Part shown: piece by piece, positions 42,390-50,939 of the stretch | Position numbering within the stretch: the first letter of the stretch is position 1 | Layout: each line of letters opens with the position of its first letter | Translations under genes and position numbers: made by a program | From: Candidatus Defluviilinea proxima | GTDB lineage: Bacteria; Chloroflexota; Anaerolineae; Anaerolineales; Villigracilaceae | Reading direction: 5' to 3' | DNA length: 64,000 nucleotides | Assembly (NCBI GenBank): GCA_016721115.1 | Contig: JADKIW010000001.1 | Location: forward strand, 4,851,501-4,915,500 | The notes under the pieces: generated by a model | Told to the model about the DNA's origin: nothing | Database searches by the model: none | Seen by the model: only the letters and a program-made list of their open reading frames with translations

Positions 42390-43406
42390 ATGCAAAACGA
42401 ACTTCTAGAACCCAGTTCCCTGCTCGATACAAACGGCAAACTGACACAAGTCGGCTGGTCACGTAAGCCATTATTAGATTGCAACCTCGAGAACGCACGC
42501 TTCCATCGTTTCCGCATCAAGCGCTGGGATTACTACGCCATCTTCACACCACAGCGTTTCTTCTCCGCTACCATTGCCGATCTTGGCTATGCAGGCAATA
42601 TCTTCGTCTATACACTCGACTTCGCCACAGGCGAACTGCATGAAGAGGGGCTGGTCATTCCGCTTGGGAAAGGGATCCAGCTCGAAAGGAATCCCGAAGC
42701 GGGCGAAGCTTCCTTCATGAACGACAAGGTATCGCTCCACTTCCAAGCGGATGGCGGCGAGCGCCGCGTCAAAGTCGATTGGGCTGGGTTCAACAACGGA
42801 CGCGGTATCCACGCTGATATCATTCTGCGTGCGCTACCCGAGCACGAGTCAATGAACATCATCATTCCCATTGGCGAAAAACGTTTCTACGACAATACCA
42901 AGATCAACTGCATGCCCGCACAGGGATATATCCAATATGGCGATCAACGCGAAGAACTGCAACCCGAAACCTGTATCGGTTCACTTGATTGGGGACGCGG
43001 CGTGTGGGAATACCAAAGCTATTGGAATTGGGCCAGCTCTTCAGGTTTCCTCCGCGATGGGCAAACCATCGGGCTAAATCTTGGAATGGGTTTCGGTGAT
43101 CTCAGCAAAGCGACCGAGAACGCCATCATCCTAAACGGGCGTGTTCATAAACTCGGCACGGTTCGCTTCGACTATAAATCTGGCAATTACATGCAGCCAT
43201 GGCGCTTCACCGATAATGAAGGCCGCCTTGACCTGACCTTTACTCCCTTCAAGGACCGCACCGCAAAGACCAATCTGGGCATCATCTTCAGCGAGGTCCA
43301 TCAAATGTTCGGGCACTATAACGGGCGTGCGACACTTGACGATGGCAGTTCGCTTGAGATCCACAATCTGATCGGCTTTGCAGAAGAACATCACGCCCGT
43401 TGGTAG
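42390..43406 (+). CDS. DUF2804 family protein
   Basis: The 338-residue protein matches DUF2804: N-terminal LLDTNGKLTQVGWSRKPLLDCN, a central WDYYAIFTPQRFFSATIADLGY and the late motifs SLDWGRGVWEYQSYWNWASSSG and RLDLTFTPFKDR. Members are beta-rich and widespread; their function is unknown, though some lie near lipid genes. No signal peptide or TM segment is visible. It starts soon after the end of the cassette array on the same strand, but is probably outside it because no attC follows. Upstream GGCGGCAAG is a fair ribosome site. Confidence 0.87.
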   Translation: MQNELLEPSSLLDTNGKLTQVGWSRKPLLDCNLENARFHRFRIKRWDYYAIFTPQRFFSATIADLGYAGNIFVYTLDFATGELHEEGLVIPLGKGIQLERNPEAGEASFMNDKVSLHFQADGGERRVKVDWAGFNNGRGIHADIILRALPEHESMNIIIPIGEKRFYDNTKINCMPAQGYIQYGDQREELQPETCIGSLDWGRGVWEYQSYWNWASSSGFLRDGQTIGLNLGMGFGDLSKATENAIILNGRVHKLGTVRFDYKSGNYMQPWRFTDNEGRLDLTFTPFKDRTAKTNLGIIFSEVHQMFGHYNGRATLDDGSSLEIHNLIGFAEEHHARW

Positions 43407-43488
43407 AACGAACTGTGTCAATTATCACGTTGACGGCGGATCAGTCGTTACGTATGGTAAGGAAATGAGGCTTGACCTATCCCCATCC

Positions 43489-43590
43489 CTTCCCAAATAG
43501 GAAGGGCGTCTTGTCGATTGATGTTCTAAAGCAATGTTTCGGTTCAAGTGTATTAGCTTCTCCCCTTCAGGGGAGGCGGGAGAGAGGTTA
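43489..43590. repeat. Short hairpins in the 43407-43619 gap
   Basis: CCCTTCC-N6-GGAAGGG (near 43488-43508) and CTCCCC-TT-CAGGGGAG (near 43561-43576) are small palindromes. Otherwise this gap shows nothing I can assign. Confidence 0.4.
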
Positions 43591-43619
43591 GACAGTAAAC
43601 TCACAATCAGGATTTAAAT

Positions 43620-43994
43620 ATGAAGCAAAACGATGACTTAGACAAAATGAAAGAATGGCAAGATCACCAATACAACCCTGGATATTGGGTCAACAAATTT
43701 TCTCCAGGGTTTCCACCAAAAAGATCAAAAGGTTTTTGGCTTTTTAGTTTGATTGATGTCTTCGTTTTCGTTCCCGTATTTATCTTTTCACTGTTCGTTT
43801 ATTTCATTGAAGGCAATAGTGGCTACTTATATTTGGTAGGGATATTTGGAGCATTTTCTATCTTAGCTATCTTACGTGCACGTCGATTCAAGCCGCTACC
43901 AAAGACAAAAAACCAAATAGAAATTGAGGAGTTGAGACGAGAGAAAAAGGAAGAGAAGAAGAAACGTCCGAAAAGAAGAAAAGATTACAATTAA
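43620..43994 (+). CDS. Small hypothetical membrane protein with basic tail
   Basis: The 124-residue protein has a polar N-terminus with aromatic residues (WQDHQYNPGYWVNKF), two TM helices (about residues 40-85) and a highly charged C-terminal helix of Glu/Lys repeats ending KKRPKRRKDYN. No family is recognised. The basic tail after the second TM helix would be cytosolic under the positive-inside rule. It stands alone between DUF2804 and the convergent MocR gene. Confidence 0.65.
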   Translation: MKQNDDLDKMKEWQDHQYNPGYWVNKFSPGFPPKRSKGFWLFSLIDVFVFVPVFIFSLFVYFIEGNSGYLYLVGIFGAFSILAILRARRFKPLPKTKNQIEIEELRREKKEEKKKRPKRRKDYN

Positions 43995-44039
43995 TTTCTT
44001 ATGGGTGCGTACCTAGACTTCATCAAATGCGATAAACCC

Positions 44040-45464
44040 CTACCCCACAATAATATGCCCCAACTTCTCCAGTGAACGCTCAATCGTGTAATTGAACTCT
44101 GCCGCATTCAAGCGAATGAAATTTGCATATTGATTGGTCGCTGAAAAGACATGCCCCGGGGCGAGTGTGATCTTTTGTTCCAGCGCTTTTTTATACAACT
44201 CAAGCGAATCCACATTCTCTGGCAATTGCACCCAAAGCACAAATCCGCCTGAGGGGCGCGTGAGTCGCACACCGGAAGGGAAATAACGGATCACCGCACT
44301 CGACATCAACTCCACATTGCGCGCATACTCCCGGCGAATGCGCCGCAGATGATGATCGTATCCGCCGCCTTCGATAAAGTCCGCGATGGCGTATTGTGGC
44401 AATGTCGGCGGGGAAACGCTGATCGTGAACTTCAACCAGTCCAACTCCGTTTTGAATCGTCCGGGCGCAACCCACCCGATCCGCAAGCCGGGGCTGATAT
44501 CCTTTGAAAACGCGGAGACCAGCATCACCAGTCCCTTTTTATCGAATGACTTGCAAACAATCGGTCGCTTCTCGCCGAAATAGATCTCGCCGCATACATC
44601 ATTCTCGATCAGAGGGATCTCATGCCGCGCCAGCAACTCCACAAGTTCTTTCTTCTTCTCGTCTGGCATCTGGCTCCCAAGCGGATTATTGAAATTCGAA
44701 ATGACGATCACCGCACGCACGGGGTTATGTTGAACAGCAAAAGATAACGCTTCAAGATTGATCCCATCGCGCGGATGTGTGGGGATCTCCAGCACACGCA
44801 ATCCATGTACTTCCAATGTTTGCAGAGTACCGAAATACATCGGCGACTCGATCGCAACGATATCTCCCGGTCGGCAAACCGCAAGCAGACAAAGGTCAAT
44901 CGCCTCCAACCCACCCGAGGTGACCATCACCTCACTGGGAGAGAGTTGGCACCCTGACAGTGCCGCACGCTTCGCGATCTGCACACGGAGCTCCTCCAAC
45001 CCCGGTGGAATGATGTACTTGTGCCCATCCACAGCGTGACGCCGCGCGGCTCGGGTCAGTGCCTGATTGATCTTTTCAGTAGGTAAATAATTGGGATTGG
45101 GAAATGCCGCTCCGAGCTGAACAAGTTCGGGGTCGGTTGAATCGCGCATCAACATCATCGCCAGTTCGTGCAGGCTGACCCGGCTTGGGTCCTTTGCTGG
45201 AGAGGATATCTCAGGCTCTGGTACCTGGTCATGAGCTTTTCCCCGCACATAATATCCCGATTGCGGCCGGGCTTCGATCCAGCCTTGATTCTCAAGCAGT
45301 AGATATGCCTGCAACACCGTGCTGATGCTGACGCCCTGCTGTTTGCTCATCTGCCGCACCGAGGGAATGCGCTCCCCAACGCGATAGGTATCCTTCTCGA
45401 TCAACGCGATCAACTTGTCTGCGAGGGAACGATACAGCAATGATGAATTCGGATCGGTTTTCAT
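44040..45464 (-). CDS. MocR-type (GntR-aminotransferase) transcriptional regulator
   Basis: The 474-residue protein has a GntR winged helix at about residues 8-78 (VGERIPSVRQMSKQQGVSISTVLQAY) and then a fold-type I aminotransferase domain (about 110-474). The PLP lysine is in SAFSKDISPGLRIGW (about residue 320), with DVCGEIYF nearby. MocR regulators bind PLP and often control genes of amino acid, vitamin B6 or polyamine metabolism. ATG 45464 lies 25 bases from a perfect palindrome (45489-45524) that straddles its own promoter. It diverges from a DUF2917 gene, the likely second target. Confidence 0.92.
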   Translation of the reverse strand: MKTDPNSSLLYRSLADKLIALIEKDTYRVGERIPSVRQMSKQQGVSISTVLQAYLLLENQGWIEARPQSGYYVRGKAHDQVPEPEISSPAKDPSRVSLHELAMMLMRDSTDPELVQLGAAFPNPNYLPTEKINQALTRAARRHAVDGHKYIIPPGLEELRVQIAKRAALSGCQLSPSEVMVTSGGLEAIDLCLLAVCRPGDIVAIESPMYFGTLQTLEVHGLRVLEIPTHPRDGINLEALSFAVQHNPVRAVIVISNFNNPLGSQMPDEKKKELVELLARHEIPLIENDVCGEIYFGEKRPIVCKSFDKKGLVMLVSAFSKDISPGLRIGWVAPGRFKTELDWLKFTISVSPPTLPQYAIADFIEGGGYDHHLRRIRREYARNVELMSSAVIRYFPSGVRLTRPSGGFVLWVQLPENVDSLELYKKALEQKITLAPGHVFSATNQYANFIRLNAAEFNYTIERSLEKLGHIIVG

Positions 45465-45488
45465 AAGGGAACAGTTTTCCTAAAAATG

Positions 45489-45524
45489 ACCAGTACAGTT
45501 GATTATAGCATCCACTGTACTGGT
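45489..45524. promoter_or_regulatory. MocR operator with the mocR -10 element inside it
   Basis: ACCAGTACAGT (45489-45499) and ACTGTACTGGT (45514-45524) are exact 11-bp inverted repeats 14 bases apart. The spacer contains TATAAT on the minus strand (45502-45507), with TTGTAA 16 bases upstream, so the mocR promoter lies in the palindrome. On the plus strand it ends 9 bases before TATAAA (45533-45538), a likely -10 for the DUF2917 gene without a good -35, as expected for an activator-dependent promoter. Confidence 0.8.
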
Positions 45525-45598
45525 TACAATTCTATAAATCTGCATCTGTACTCGTCACTGGAATATCCATACAATGTGGCTATACAACAGGAGTTTAT

Positions 45599-45868
45599 AT
45601 GATCGCAATCGAACATTGCAAGCACATAGACTTGAATCTGCACCAACACGAGGTATTGAAGCTCAGTCCAAACACGGGCTTGGAAATTGAGTGTGAAAAA
45701 GGCATTTTGTGGGTTACCAGCGCGGGAGATAACAACGACCACACATTGTCGATAGGAGAAAGTTATGTTGCACGTGGACCAAGTACCCTCGTGATCGAAG
45801 CGATAGAAGATGCCGTTGTTAATTTGAAAGACATGGACGAGGAGCCTGTGATCCCCGTCATTGCGTAA
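45599..45868 (+). CDS. DUF2917 family protein
   Basis: The 89-residue protein is small and soluble: a cupin-like beta domain with LKLSPNTGLEIECEKGILWVTSAG and a DHTLSIGESYVARGPSTLVIEA segment, matching DUF2917. Function is unknown. It has CAGGAG upstream of ATG 45599 and is separated from mocR by 134 bases that include a perfect 11-bp palindrome. Divergent mocR/DUF2917 pairs suggest that MocR controls it. It ends before a terminator hairpin. Confidence 0.85.
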   Translation: MIAIEHCKHIDLNLHQHEVLKLSPNTGLEIECEKGILWVTSAGDNNDHTLSIGESYVARGPSTLVIEAIEDAVVNLKDMDEEPVIPVIA

Positions 45869-45893
45869 TACCCAATCGCACAGATCGCAATCA

Positions 45894-45935
45894 AAAAACA
45901 TTCTCCACCGTTCTGGCGGAGAATGTTCATTAATC
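45894..45935 (+). terminator. Intrinsic terminator of the DUF2917 gene
   Basis: AACATTCTCC and GGAGAATGTT form a perfect 10-bp stem with an 11-base loop; the T tract is weak. Confidence 0.7.
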
Positions 45936-46068
45936 CGCTTTTATGCCCGTAAGGGCGGCCCATCAAGACCGTTAAGTAAGTTGCCATTCGCTGGATGGGT
46001 CAGTCCCTACGGCAAGAACAAACTACAAAACAAGACTCGAATACATCTTTCTTTTATAGGATAACAAA

Positions 46069-46677
46069 ATGAACCTCCCCTCTATTCTTGGGTCGATCGG
46101 CACCATGATCGACCTGATCCGCTCCACCCCACAACTGGCACGCCTGATCCGTGCGCGAAAGGCATTTGGCGTCTCGGTGGATGCCACCGGCACAAGCTGC
46201 GTTGTCAGCCTGGGCTGGCTGGCTTATGGAATCATCACCGATCAACCATTCGTCACGCTTGCTTCTGGAATTATTGCGGCGTCCTTTTTCATCATCACAC
46301 TGATCGCCTTACGTCTCGGGCGAAGCATAAATGAATTTAGAGTAACCCCTGCCTGGCTGGGAGTTTTACTTGTATCAGGAATATTCTTTGGAAAAGTCGG
46401 TCTGGGTCTTGCGCTTTCCATCAGTGCGTTGATATCGAATTTCCCACAGGTGCGGGTTGCCTACAAGGAAGAGGATCTCTCTGGACTTTCATTAGGCACA
46501 TGGCTGTTGAATTTATCGGCTGGGTTGATCTGGGGAGGGTACGCGCTCCTGCAACACGACCTGACGATCATCGCCGCCTCGTTCTTTCAAACGACCACCA
46601 GTACGATCATCATCGCCCTGAAGATCTTCAAGCCATCTGTAAACACGTCTTCCCTGCATGAAGTGACAGCCGAGTAA
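46069..46677 (+). CDS. PQ-loop (SWEET/SemiSWEET-like) membrane transporter
   Basis: The 202-residue protein has two PQ-loop repeats: STPQLARLIRARKAFGVS (about residue 20) and NFPQVRVAYKEEDLSGLS (about 128), each followed by three or so TM helices. That is the two-repeat layout of SWEET-like proteins rather than the single-repeat SemiSWEETs. Family members passively move sugars or related small molecules. Other PQ-loop members are cystine or lysosomal carriers, so substrate is unclear. ATG 46069 has no strong Shine-Dalgarno site. It stands alone. Confidence 0.85.
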   Translation: MNLPSILGSIGTMIDLIRSTPQLARLIRARKAFGVSVDATGTSCVVSLGWLAYGIITDQPFVTLASGIIAASFFIITLIALRLGRSINEFRVTPAWLGVLLVSGIFFGKVGLGLALSISALISNFPQVRVAYKEEDLSGLSLGTWLLNLSAGLIWGGYALLQHDLTIIAASFFQTTTSTIIIALKIFKPSVNTSSLHEVTAE

Positions 46678-46809
46678 AAGCAAACGCAGAATGAACACAA
46701 CAATGCTTGTATTTCATTCTGCACTACAATAAGTCCCTTATAGGCGAATACCTCGGTCTTCTAAAACGCAATCAGAAACTGCTGTAGCCAAAGGCCCCAC
46801 AGAAAGTTC

Positions 46810-46838
46810 TTGACACAGGTCACTCCCCCACATAAAAT
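46810..46838 (+). promoter_or_regulatory. Strong sigma-70 promoter of the RIO kinase leader
   Basis: TTGACA (46810-46815), 17 bases, TAAAAT (46833-46838). It precedes the leader ORF at 46884; the bases 46678-46809 show nothing else. Confidence 0.8.
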
Positions 46839-46883
46839 AAGAGCAATATCGTCCACAATCAAGAAAAGGAGGCACGAAACAAA

Positions 46884-46949
46884 ATGACAACCTTTATCTC
46901 ATCCCAAAATTCTGTTTTGAGCACGCCTCCCATAGTTGGACTTTCGTAA
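46884..46949 (+). CDS. 21-codon leader ORF upstream of the RIO kinase
   Basis: ATG 46884 follows the strong site AAAAGGAGG at good spacing and downstream of a strong promoter. The short product (MTTFISSQNSVLSTPPIVGLS) has no known motif and ends 32 bases before a terminator-like hairpin. Its SD GGAGGC can also pair with GCCTCC near its 3' end (46925-46930). It is more likely a leader ORF for attenuation than a free protein, though a small peptide cannot be excluded. Confidence 0.55.
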   Translation: MTTFISSQNSVLSTPPIVGLS

Positions 46950-46980
46950 CGATTCCATTCATCGTTCATTCTGACCATCC

Positions 46981-47047
46981 AACCGCAGGCGTAACTCACC
47001 CTGCGGTTTTTGATTCTTTCTTCCTCGCAGGGCGCGCAACCCTGCGA
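46981..47047 (+). terminator. Tandem attenuator-like hairpins before the RIO kinase
   Basis: AACCGCAGG/CCTGCGGTT (46981-46989, 47000-47008) is followed by TTTTG; TCGCAGGG/CCCTGCGA (47025-47032, 47040-47047) follows. CCTGCGG in the first hairpin is also complementary to CCGCAGG at 47057-47063, right before the kinase Shine-Dalgarno AGGAGG, so alternative folds are possible. Confidence 0.65.
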
Positions 47048-47086
47048 TCTTGTTTTCCGCAGGAGGTTTATACAGGAACACAAAAA

Positions 47087-47926
47087 ATGAAATCCAATTC
47101 AAACAGGTTCGATATGGAAGACACGGAAGCAGAAACTTTCGTAAAGTTCAAAAGCAAAAAGCAAAAGCTGACCGGTAAACAGTCGATCAGTCAACTCGTT
47201 TCCCGTGACGGAAATTCAGACCCAGATGCAACTTTCGAGAACAGCGATCTGAACGAACTCTCCAAAATGGACTTCCTCGATGAGTTGATCTGCGGTATCA
47301 AAACTGGCAAAGAGGCATCAGTCTTTCTCGGCAGAAACTCAAAGGGACTCATAGCAGTCAAAATGTACACAGACCTGCGTGTGCGGTCATTCAAACATGA
47401 TGCGGCATATAGGCAAGGCAGGTTCGTCGGCGATGACAGGATCCAGAAAGCCATTGAACAAGGCAGTAAGCATGGTCTCGATGCTCATCAAGTCCTTTGG
47501 GTGCAGGAGGAGTTCAAACAGATGAAACATCTCCTTGAGCATGGTGTGCGCGTACCACGAGGGATCGCAGTCCACGGGCTGGCACTGGTGATGGAGTTCA
47601 TCGGGGATGAGAACGGCAATCCCGCTCCGCGCATATCCGATCTAAGGATGGAGAAAGCTGAGGCGGACGAAGCCTTCAGGCAATCGGTCCAGAATTTGAA
47701 GCGCATTGTAAAGTCTGGCAGAGTTCATGGCGATTACTCCACGTTCAATATCCTTTGGCACAACAAAGAAGCGGTTGTCATTGATTTCCCACAAGTAATG
47801 GAAATTGGGAGCAACCCCAATGCAAATGCCTTCCTTGAAAGGGATGTTCGTTCTTTGTGCAAATCTTTCATGAAGCAGGGTGTTCATGCCGAAGAAGGTA
47901 AAGTGTTACGAGAGGTCCGCGGCTAA
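47087..47926 (+). CDS. RIO-type protein kinase
   Basis: The 279-residue protein carries the minimal RIO kinase fold: the flexible ATP loop with IKTGKEASVFLG (about residue 72), ATP-binding Lys in IAVKMYTDL (about 94), the catalytic segment VHGDYSTFNILW with Asp near 216, and the metal-binding VIDFPQ (about 233). RIO kinases act in ribosome maturation in archaea and eukaryotes; bacterial members are less understood. AGGAGG lies 20 bases or so before ATG 47087. A promoter, leader ORF and attenuator-like hairpins lie upstream, suggesting tight control. The next gene starts 8 bases after its stop. Confidence 0.92.
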   Translation: MKSNSNRFDMEDTEAETFVKFKSKKQKLTGKQSISQLVSRDGNSDPDATFENSDLNELSKMDFLDELICGIKTGKEASVFLGRNSKGLIAVKMYTDLRVRSFKHDAAYRQGRFVGDDRIQKAIEQGSKHGLDAHQVLWVQEEFKQMKHLLEHGVRVPRGIAVHGLALVMEFIGDENGNPAPRISDLRMEKAEADEAFRQSVQNLKRIVKSGRVHGDYSTFNILWHNKEAVVIDFPQVMEIGSNPNANAFLERDVRSLCKSFMKQGVHAEEGKVLREVRG

Positions 47927-47934
47927 AAGAAAAG

Positions 47935-49038
47935 ATGGGCCGACTTTATGTACATCTGAATATAATTAAATCCATGAACTTCAAGTATGTACTTTGCTTA
48001 TCGGGCATCTTCCTTGCTTTGCCAATCCTTGCAGTGATCGCCATTACATTTCCCATCCCGATCACCATTTCAGGGATCGGCTATTTGCTCGCAATCTCCA
48101 TCGCAATCGCTGGGCTCATCCTGGCACCCTGGGTCCCAAAGTATCGTTCCTTGATCGTGATTGGTTTGCTTGCACTTGCATTGATCGTGGTCACGCGGAT
48201 CGCCCTCGGAGAACTAAATTCCAAATCCAACCTGCGCATGGTCACTCTGCCACAGGAGAAAGGAACACGTTGGTTAAGTTATGTTCTTGATGAACAAGAT
48301 AGCCTCATCTTCGGTGAAACGCTGTTTCATTTTATCGGCGGCTCATCAGCAAAGGAACATGAGAACATCACCGAGGCACTCTATCAAGATTATATTGATC
48401 TGCGGCAAGCACATGGAATTGTTCCCTCCCCTATTATCAATACCTATCTCACTCTTCAGAGACCGTCAGCTTTTGATGCAGTGGTTATCGAACCAAAAGT
48501 AAATCGCCACCCTGATGTCGGTGTTATCTTTCTGCACGGCTTCATGGGCAATGTCACCGCGCAGTGTTGGGAAATTGCTCACGCCGTGGATCGCTTCGGA
48601 GCAGTGACAACCTGTCCCTCAGCAGAATGGCAGGGTAAATGGTGGTATCCAGAGGGCGAAACCATTCTGCGGTCCACGTTTCAATATCTTAGGGAACAAG
48701 GGATTCAAACGATTTATCTCGGCGGCTTTTCCAACGGCGGATTTGGGATCAGTCGCCTCGCATCCAAGCTGGGAGCTGAAGATGGCCTCAGCGGCCTGAT
48801 CCTCATCGACGGCATGACCGACGCCCCGGGCCTCCGTAGCTTGGGCATCCCCATCCTGCTCATCCAAGGGACTCAAGACGAAAGAATGCCCGTTACAGAA
48901 GCACGCCAGATCGCAGAAGAGCTTGGGAAACTCGGTACCTACGTTGAAATAGACAGCGACCATTTTCTCATTATGAAAGAGCCTCAACTTGTACAGAACG
49001 CCATTCAAACATGGCTCGAAGCGCAGACGAAACAGTAG
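47935..49038 (+). CDS. Membrane-anchored alpha/beta hydrolase
   Basis: The 367-residue protein has three hydrophobic segments in the first 95 residues (for example GIFLALPILAVIAITFPIPI), then a domain with the hydrolase motif IFLHGFMGNVT (about residue 197), nucleophile elbow GGFSNGG (Ser about 264), Asp in QGTQDERMP (about 317) and His in SDHFLIM (about 346). It looks like a dienelactone hydrolase- or esterase-type enzyme; substrate unknown. ATG 47935 is only 8 bases from the kinase stop; ATG 47974 is an alternative that starts closer to the first TM. Neither has a clear ribosome site. Confidence 0.82.
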   Translation: MGRLYVHLNIIKSMNFKYVLCLSGIFLALPILAVIAITFPIPITISGIGYLLAISIAIAGLILAPWVPKYRSLIVIGLLALALIVVTRIALGELNSKSNLRMVTLPQEKGTRWLSYVLDEQDSLIFGETLFHFIGGSSAKEHENITEALYQDYIDLRQAHGIVPSPIINTYLTLQRPSAFDAVVIEPKVNRHPDVGVIFLHGFMGNVTAQCWEIAHAVDRFGAVTTCPSAEWQGKWWYPEGETILRSTFQYLREQGIQTIYLGGFSNGGFGISRLASKLGAEDGLSGLILIDGMTDAPGLRSLGIPILLIQGTQDERMPVTEARQIAEELGKLGTYVEIDSDHFLIMKEPQLVQNAIQTWLEAQTKQ

Positions 49039-49138
49039 CCAAAAGTATCCCATGTTTTAAAAGTATGACAATAGTCCTACCCCTGTTGACAATTAACATA
49101 TTTTGAGTATCCTTTTATTAACAGATGGAAAGGAAACA

Positions 49139-49873
49139 ATGAACACTAAAAAACTTACTCAACTACTCGTCATTACAGCACTTCTTGTCACATCTTTTGC
49201 GTCAACAGGCGGCGCCTTGGCCTGGTCACAGTGCCCTACCTACATCACTGTGCAGGCAGGTGACACCCTGAGCGGTATTGCGGCCCTCTGCAACACCACA
49301 GTGGACGCCATCCGCGCGGTCAACCCCGGTCTCGGCTGGTGGCTCTATACCGGACAAGTCATCAACATCCCAACGGGTTCCACTCCCTCCTACCCACAGA
49401 CAGGCGGAACCTATGTTGTGCAAACAGGAGACACCCTTGGGAAGATCGCGGCTCGCGGCAAGACCAGCGTCAATGCGCTCCTAGCGGTCAATCCACAGAT
49501 CAGCAACGCAAGCCTGATCTACGCCGGGCAGGTCATTAACTTACCTGCAGGCGTTACCCTTGAACCATCCAAACCTCCCAAGCCAACGCCTCCGCCCAGC
49601 ACACCGCCCCCCTCCAACAATGGTTGGGATAAACTGAAGATCCTCTACGAAAAAGGCATGCACGTTCGCACTGGGCCCGATGGAAAGATCATCTCCTCCG
49701 CATTGTACAAGGATGTATTGTGGTACGACACAAACTCCGTGTATGTGGACGGTAAGTGGCGCGTATGGGTCATTGTGAAACTCATCAAGCCTACAAAAGA
49801 TTACACAACTGGCTGGCTCATGGTCCGCGATCAATACGGAACCTACTTCGTCAGTCCGCAGATCGATCCGTAA
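49139..49873 (+). CDS. Exported protein with two LysM domains and C-terminal SH3-like domain
   Basis: The 244-residue protein has a signal peptide (TQLLVITALLVTSFASTGG) and two LysM peptidoglycan-binding domains: TVQAGDTLSGIAALCN (about residues 35-80) and VVQTGDTLGKIAARGK (about 92-136). A Pro/Ser linker follows, then a C-terminal domain (about 163-244) with MHVRTGPDGKIISSALYKD, a bacterial-SH3-like pattern. It probably sticks to the cell wall and may serve as a structural or adaptor protein, since no catalytic domain is seen. AAGGAAAC precedes ATG 49139, preferred over the earlier start in the same frame. Confidence 0.88.
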   Translation: MNTKKLTQLLVITALLVTSFASTGGALAWSQCPTYITVQAGDTLSGIAALCNTTVDAIRAVNPGLGWWLYTGQVINIPTGSTPSYPQTGGTYVVQTGDTLGKIAARGKTSVNALLAVNPQISNASLIYAGQVINLPAGVTLEPSKPPKPTPPPSTPPPSNNGWDKLKILYEKGMHVRTGPDGKIISSALYKDVLWYDTNSVYVDGKWRVWVIVKLIKPTKDYTTGWLMVRDQYGTYFVSPQIDP

Positions 49874-49896
49874 TCAGAACAACTATATTCAAACAG

Positions 49897-49930
49897 ATAA
49901 GCCCCGGTCCATTCATCGGGGCTTATGATT
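49897..49930 (+). terminator. Intrinsic terminator of the LysM gene
   Basis: ATAAGCCCCG and CGGGGCTTAT form a perfect 10-bp stem around a 10-base loop; T tail is weak. Confidence 0.75.
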
Positions 49931-49980
49931 CTATTTGAGCCAGACACATAATAAGTATAATTAAACCAACGGAGGCTCAC

Positions 49981-50826
49981 ATGGCAAAAAAGGAAAAAAC
50001 GCAAGAACCAAAAGAAGAGGAACTGGCGATCACCCCGGTTCCTGAAGTTGCAATTCAACCGATTGAAGAAAAGGTCGAAGAACCAAAACAAGATAAGAGG
50101 CCGAAGCAAACTTTCGGCGATGTCATGAGGCGCATTATCCTTGCTATTCTGCGGCTGATCATTATTGTGGCCGTCATCGGCGGATGCGGAGCCGCTGTCT
50201 ATTTTGGCGCACCGTTGGTGTACGACCAATACGTTCGCCCTGTAGAAGAGAACACATCGCAGTTGAATGATCTGGACTATAGACAAAGCCAGAGCGAGAT
50301 CCAACTTGCGGATTTACAAACGCGTCTTGCCACGCTCGAGGCTGATCAAACACCCCAAAGCGATTCCATCACTCAACTTGATTCGCGCGTCCAAACCCTG
50401 GAAGGCGCCGATGTACAGCGCAACGAGACACTCGTTGAACTCACCTATCAATCAGATTTGATCCGCGCCATGGAGTTACTCTCGCGTGCAAGGTTGTTCC
50501 TCTATCAAAGCAATTTCGGTTTGGCACGATCCGATGCGCAAGCTGCGCGCGATGTTCTGGCAGAGATGCAAGTCAGCGCGCCTGAAGCCAAACAAACGGA
50601 CCTCACTGAAGCGATCTTCCGCGTTGACCTAGTCATCAAGAACCTGCCCGATTTCCCCGTTGCTGCCAGCGATGACCTTGATATTGCATGGCAGATCCTC
50701 ATGGATGGATACCCCGTCCCTGCTACTGCCACGCCAACACCCGTCGCCACTTTGCCCCCTATCGAGGAAACTGCCACACCGACCCTTGTCCCTGACTCAA
50801 CAGCCACACCGACTGCCATTCCGTAA
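49981..50826 (+). CDS. Hypothetical single-TM coiled-coil protein with Thr/Pro tail
   Basis: The 281-residue protein has a Glu/Lys/Pro-rich cytosolic N-terminus, one TM helix (about residues 52-78), a coiled-coil region (about 90-140; LNDLDYRQSQSEIQLADLQTRL) and a helical domain to about 230, then a Pro/Thr tail with repeated ATPTP-type units. No family is certain. The coiled coil and tail suggest an envelope-attached structural role. GGAGG precedes ATG 49981. It stands alone between two terminator-like elements. Confidence 0.75.
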   Translation: MAKKEKTQEPKEEELAITPVPEVAIQPIEEKVEEPKQDKRPKQTFGDVMRRIILAILRLIIIVAVIGGCGAAVYFGAPLVYDQYVRPVEENTSQLNDLDYRQSQSEIQLADLQTRLATLEADQTPQSDSITQLDSRVQTLEGADVQRNETLVELTYQSDLIRAMELLSRARLFLYQSNFGLARSDAQAARDVLAEMQVSAPEAKQTDLTEAIFRVDLVIKNLPDFPVAASDDLDIAWQILMDGYPVPATATPTPVATLPPIEETATPTLVPDSTATPTAIP

Positions 50827-50832
50827 TATAAA

Positions 50833-50929
50833 AGACCTGACAGGTTTTCGCAGAGCCATGGTTAACCGGCTTATAACGCAACACGAATAAGTCCGATTAA
50901 CATGTTCCATGATAAAACCCGTCAGGTCT
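50833..50929. repeat. AGACCTGAC dispersed palindrome (copy c)
   Basis: AGACCTGACAGGTTTT (50833-50848) and AAAACCCGTCAGGTCT (50914-50929) are inverted repeats over 16 bases with one mismatch, 65 bases apart. It lies just after the coiled-coil gene and may act as its terminator. Its end matches copies at 15505 and 38041. Confidence 0.75.
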
Positions 50930-50939
50930 ATATTTCCTC

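Noticed and set aside
43561..43576. CTCCCCTTCAGGGGAG hairpin as a regulatory site
   Set aside because: It is short, common in intergenic DNA and not placed near a start or stop codon; no function can be supported.
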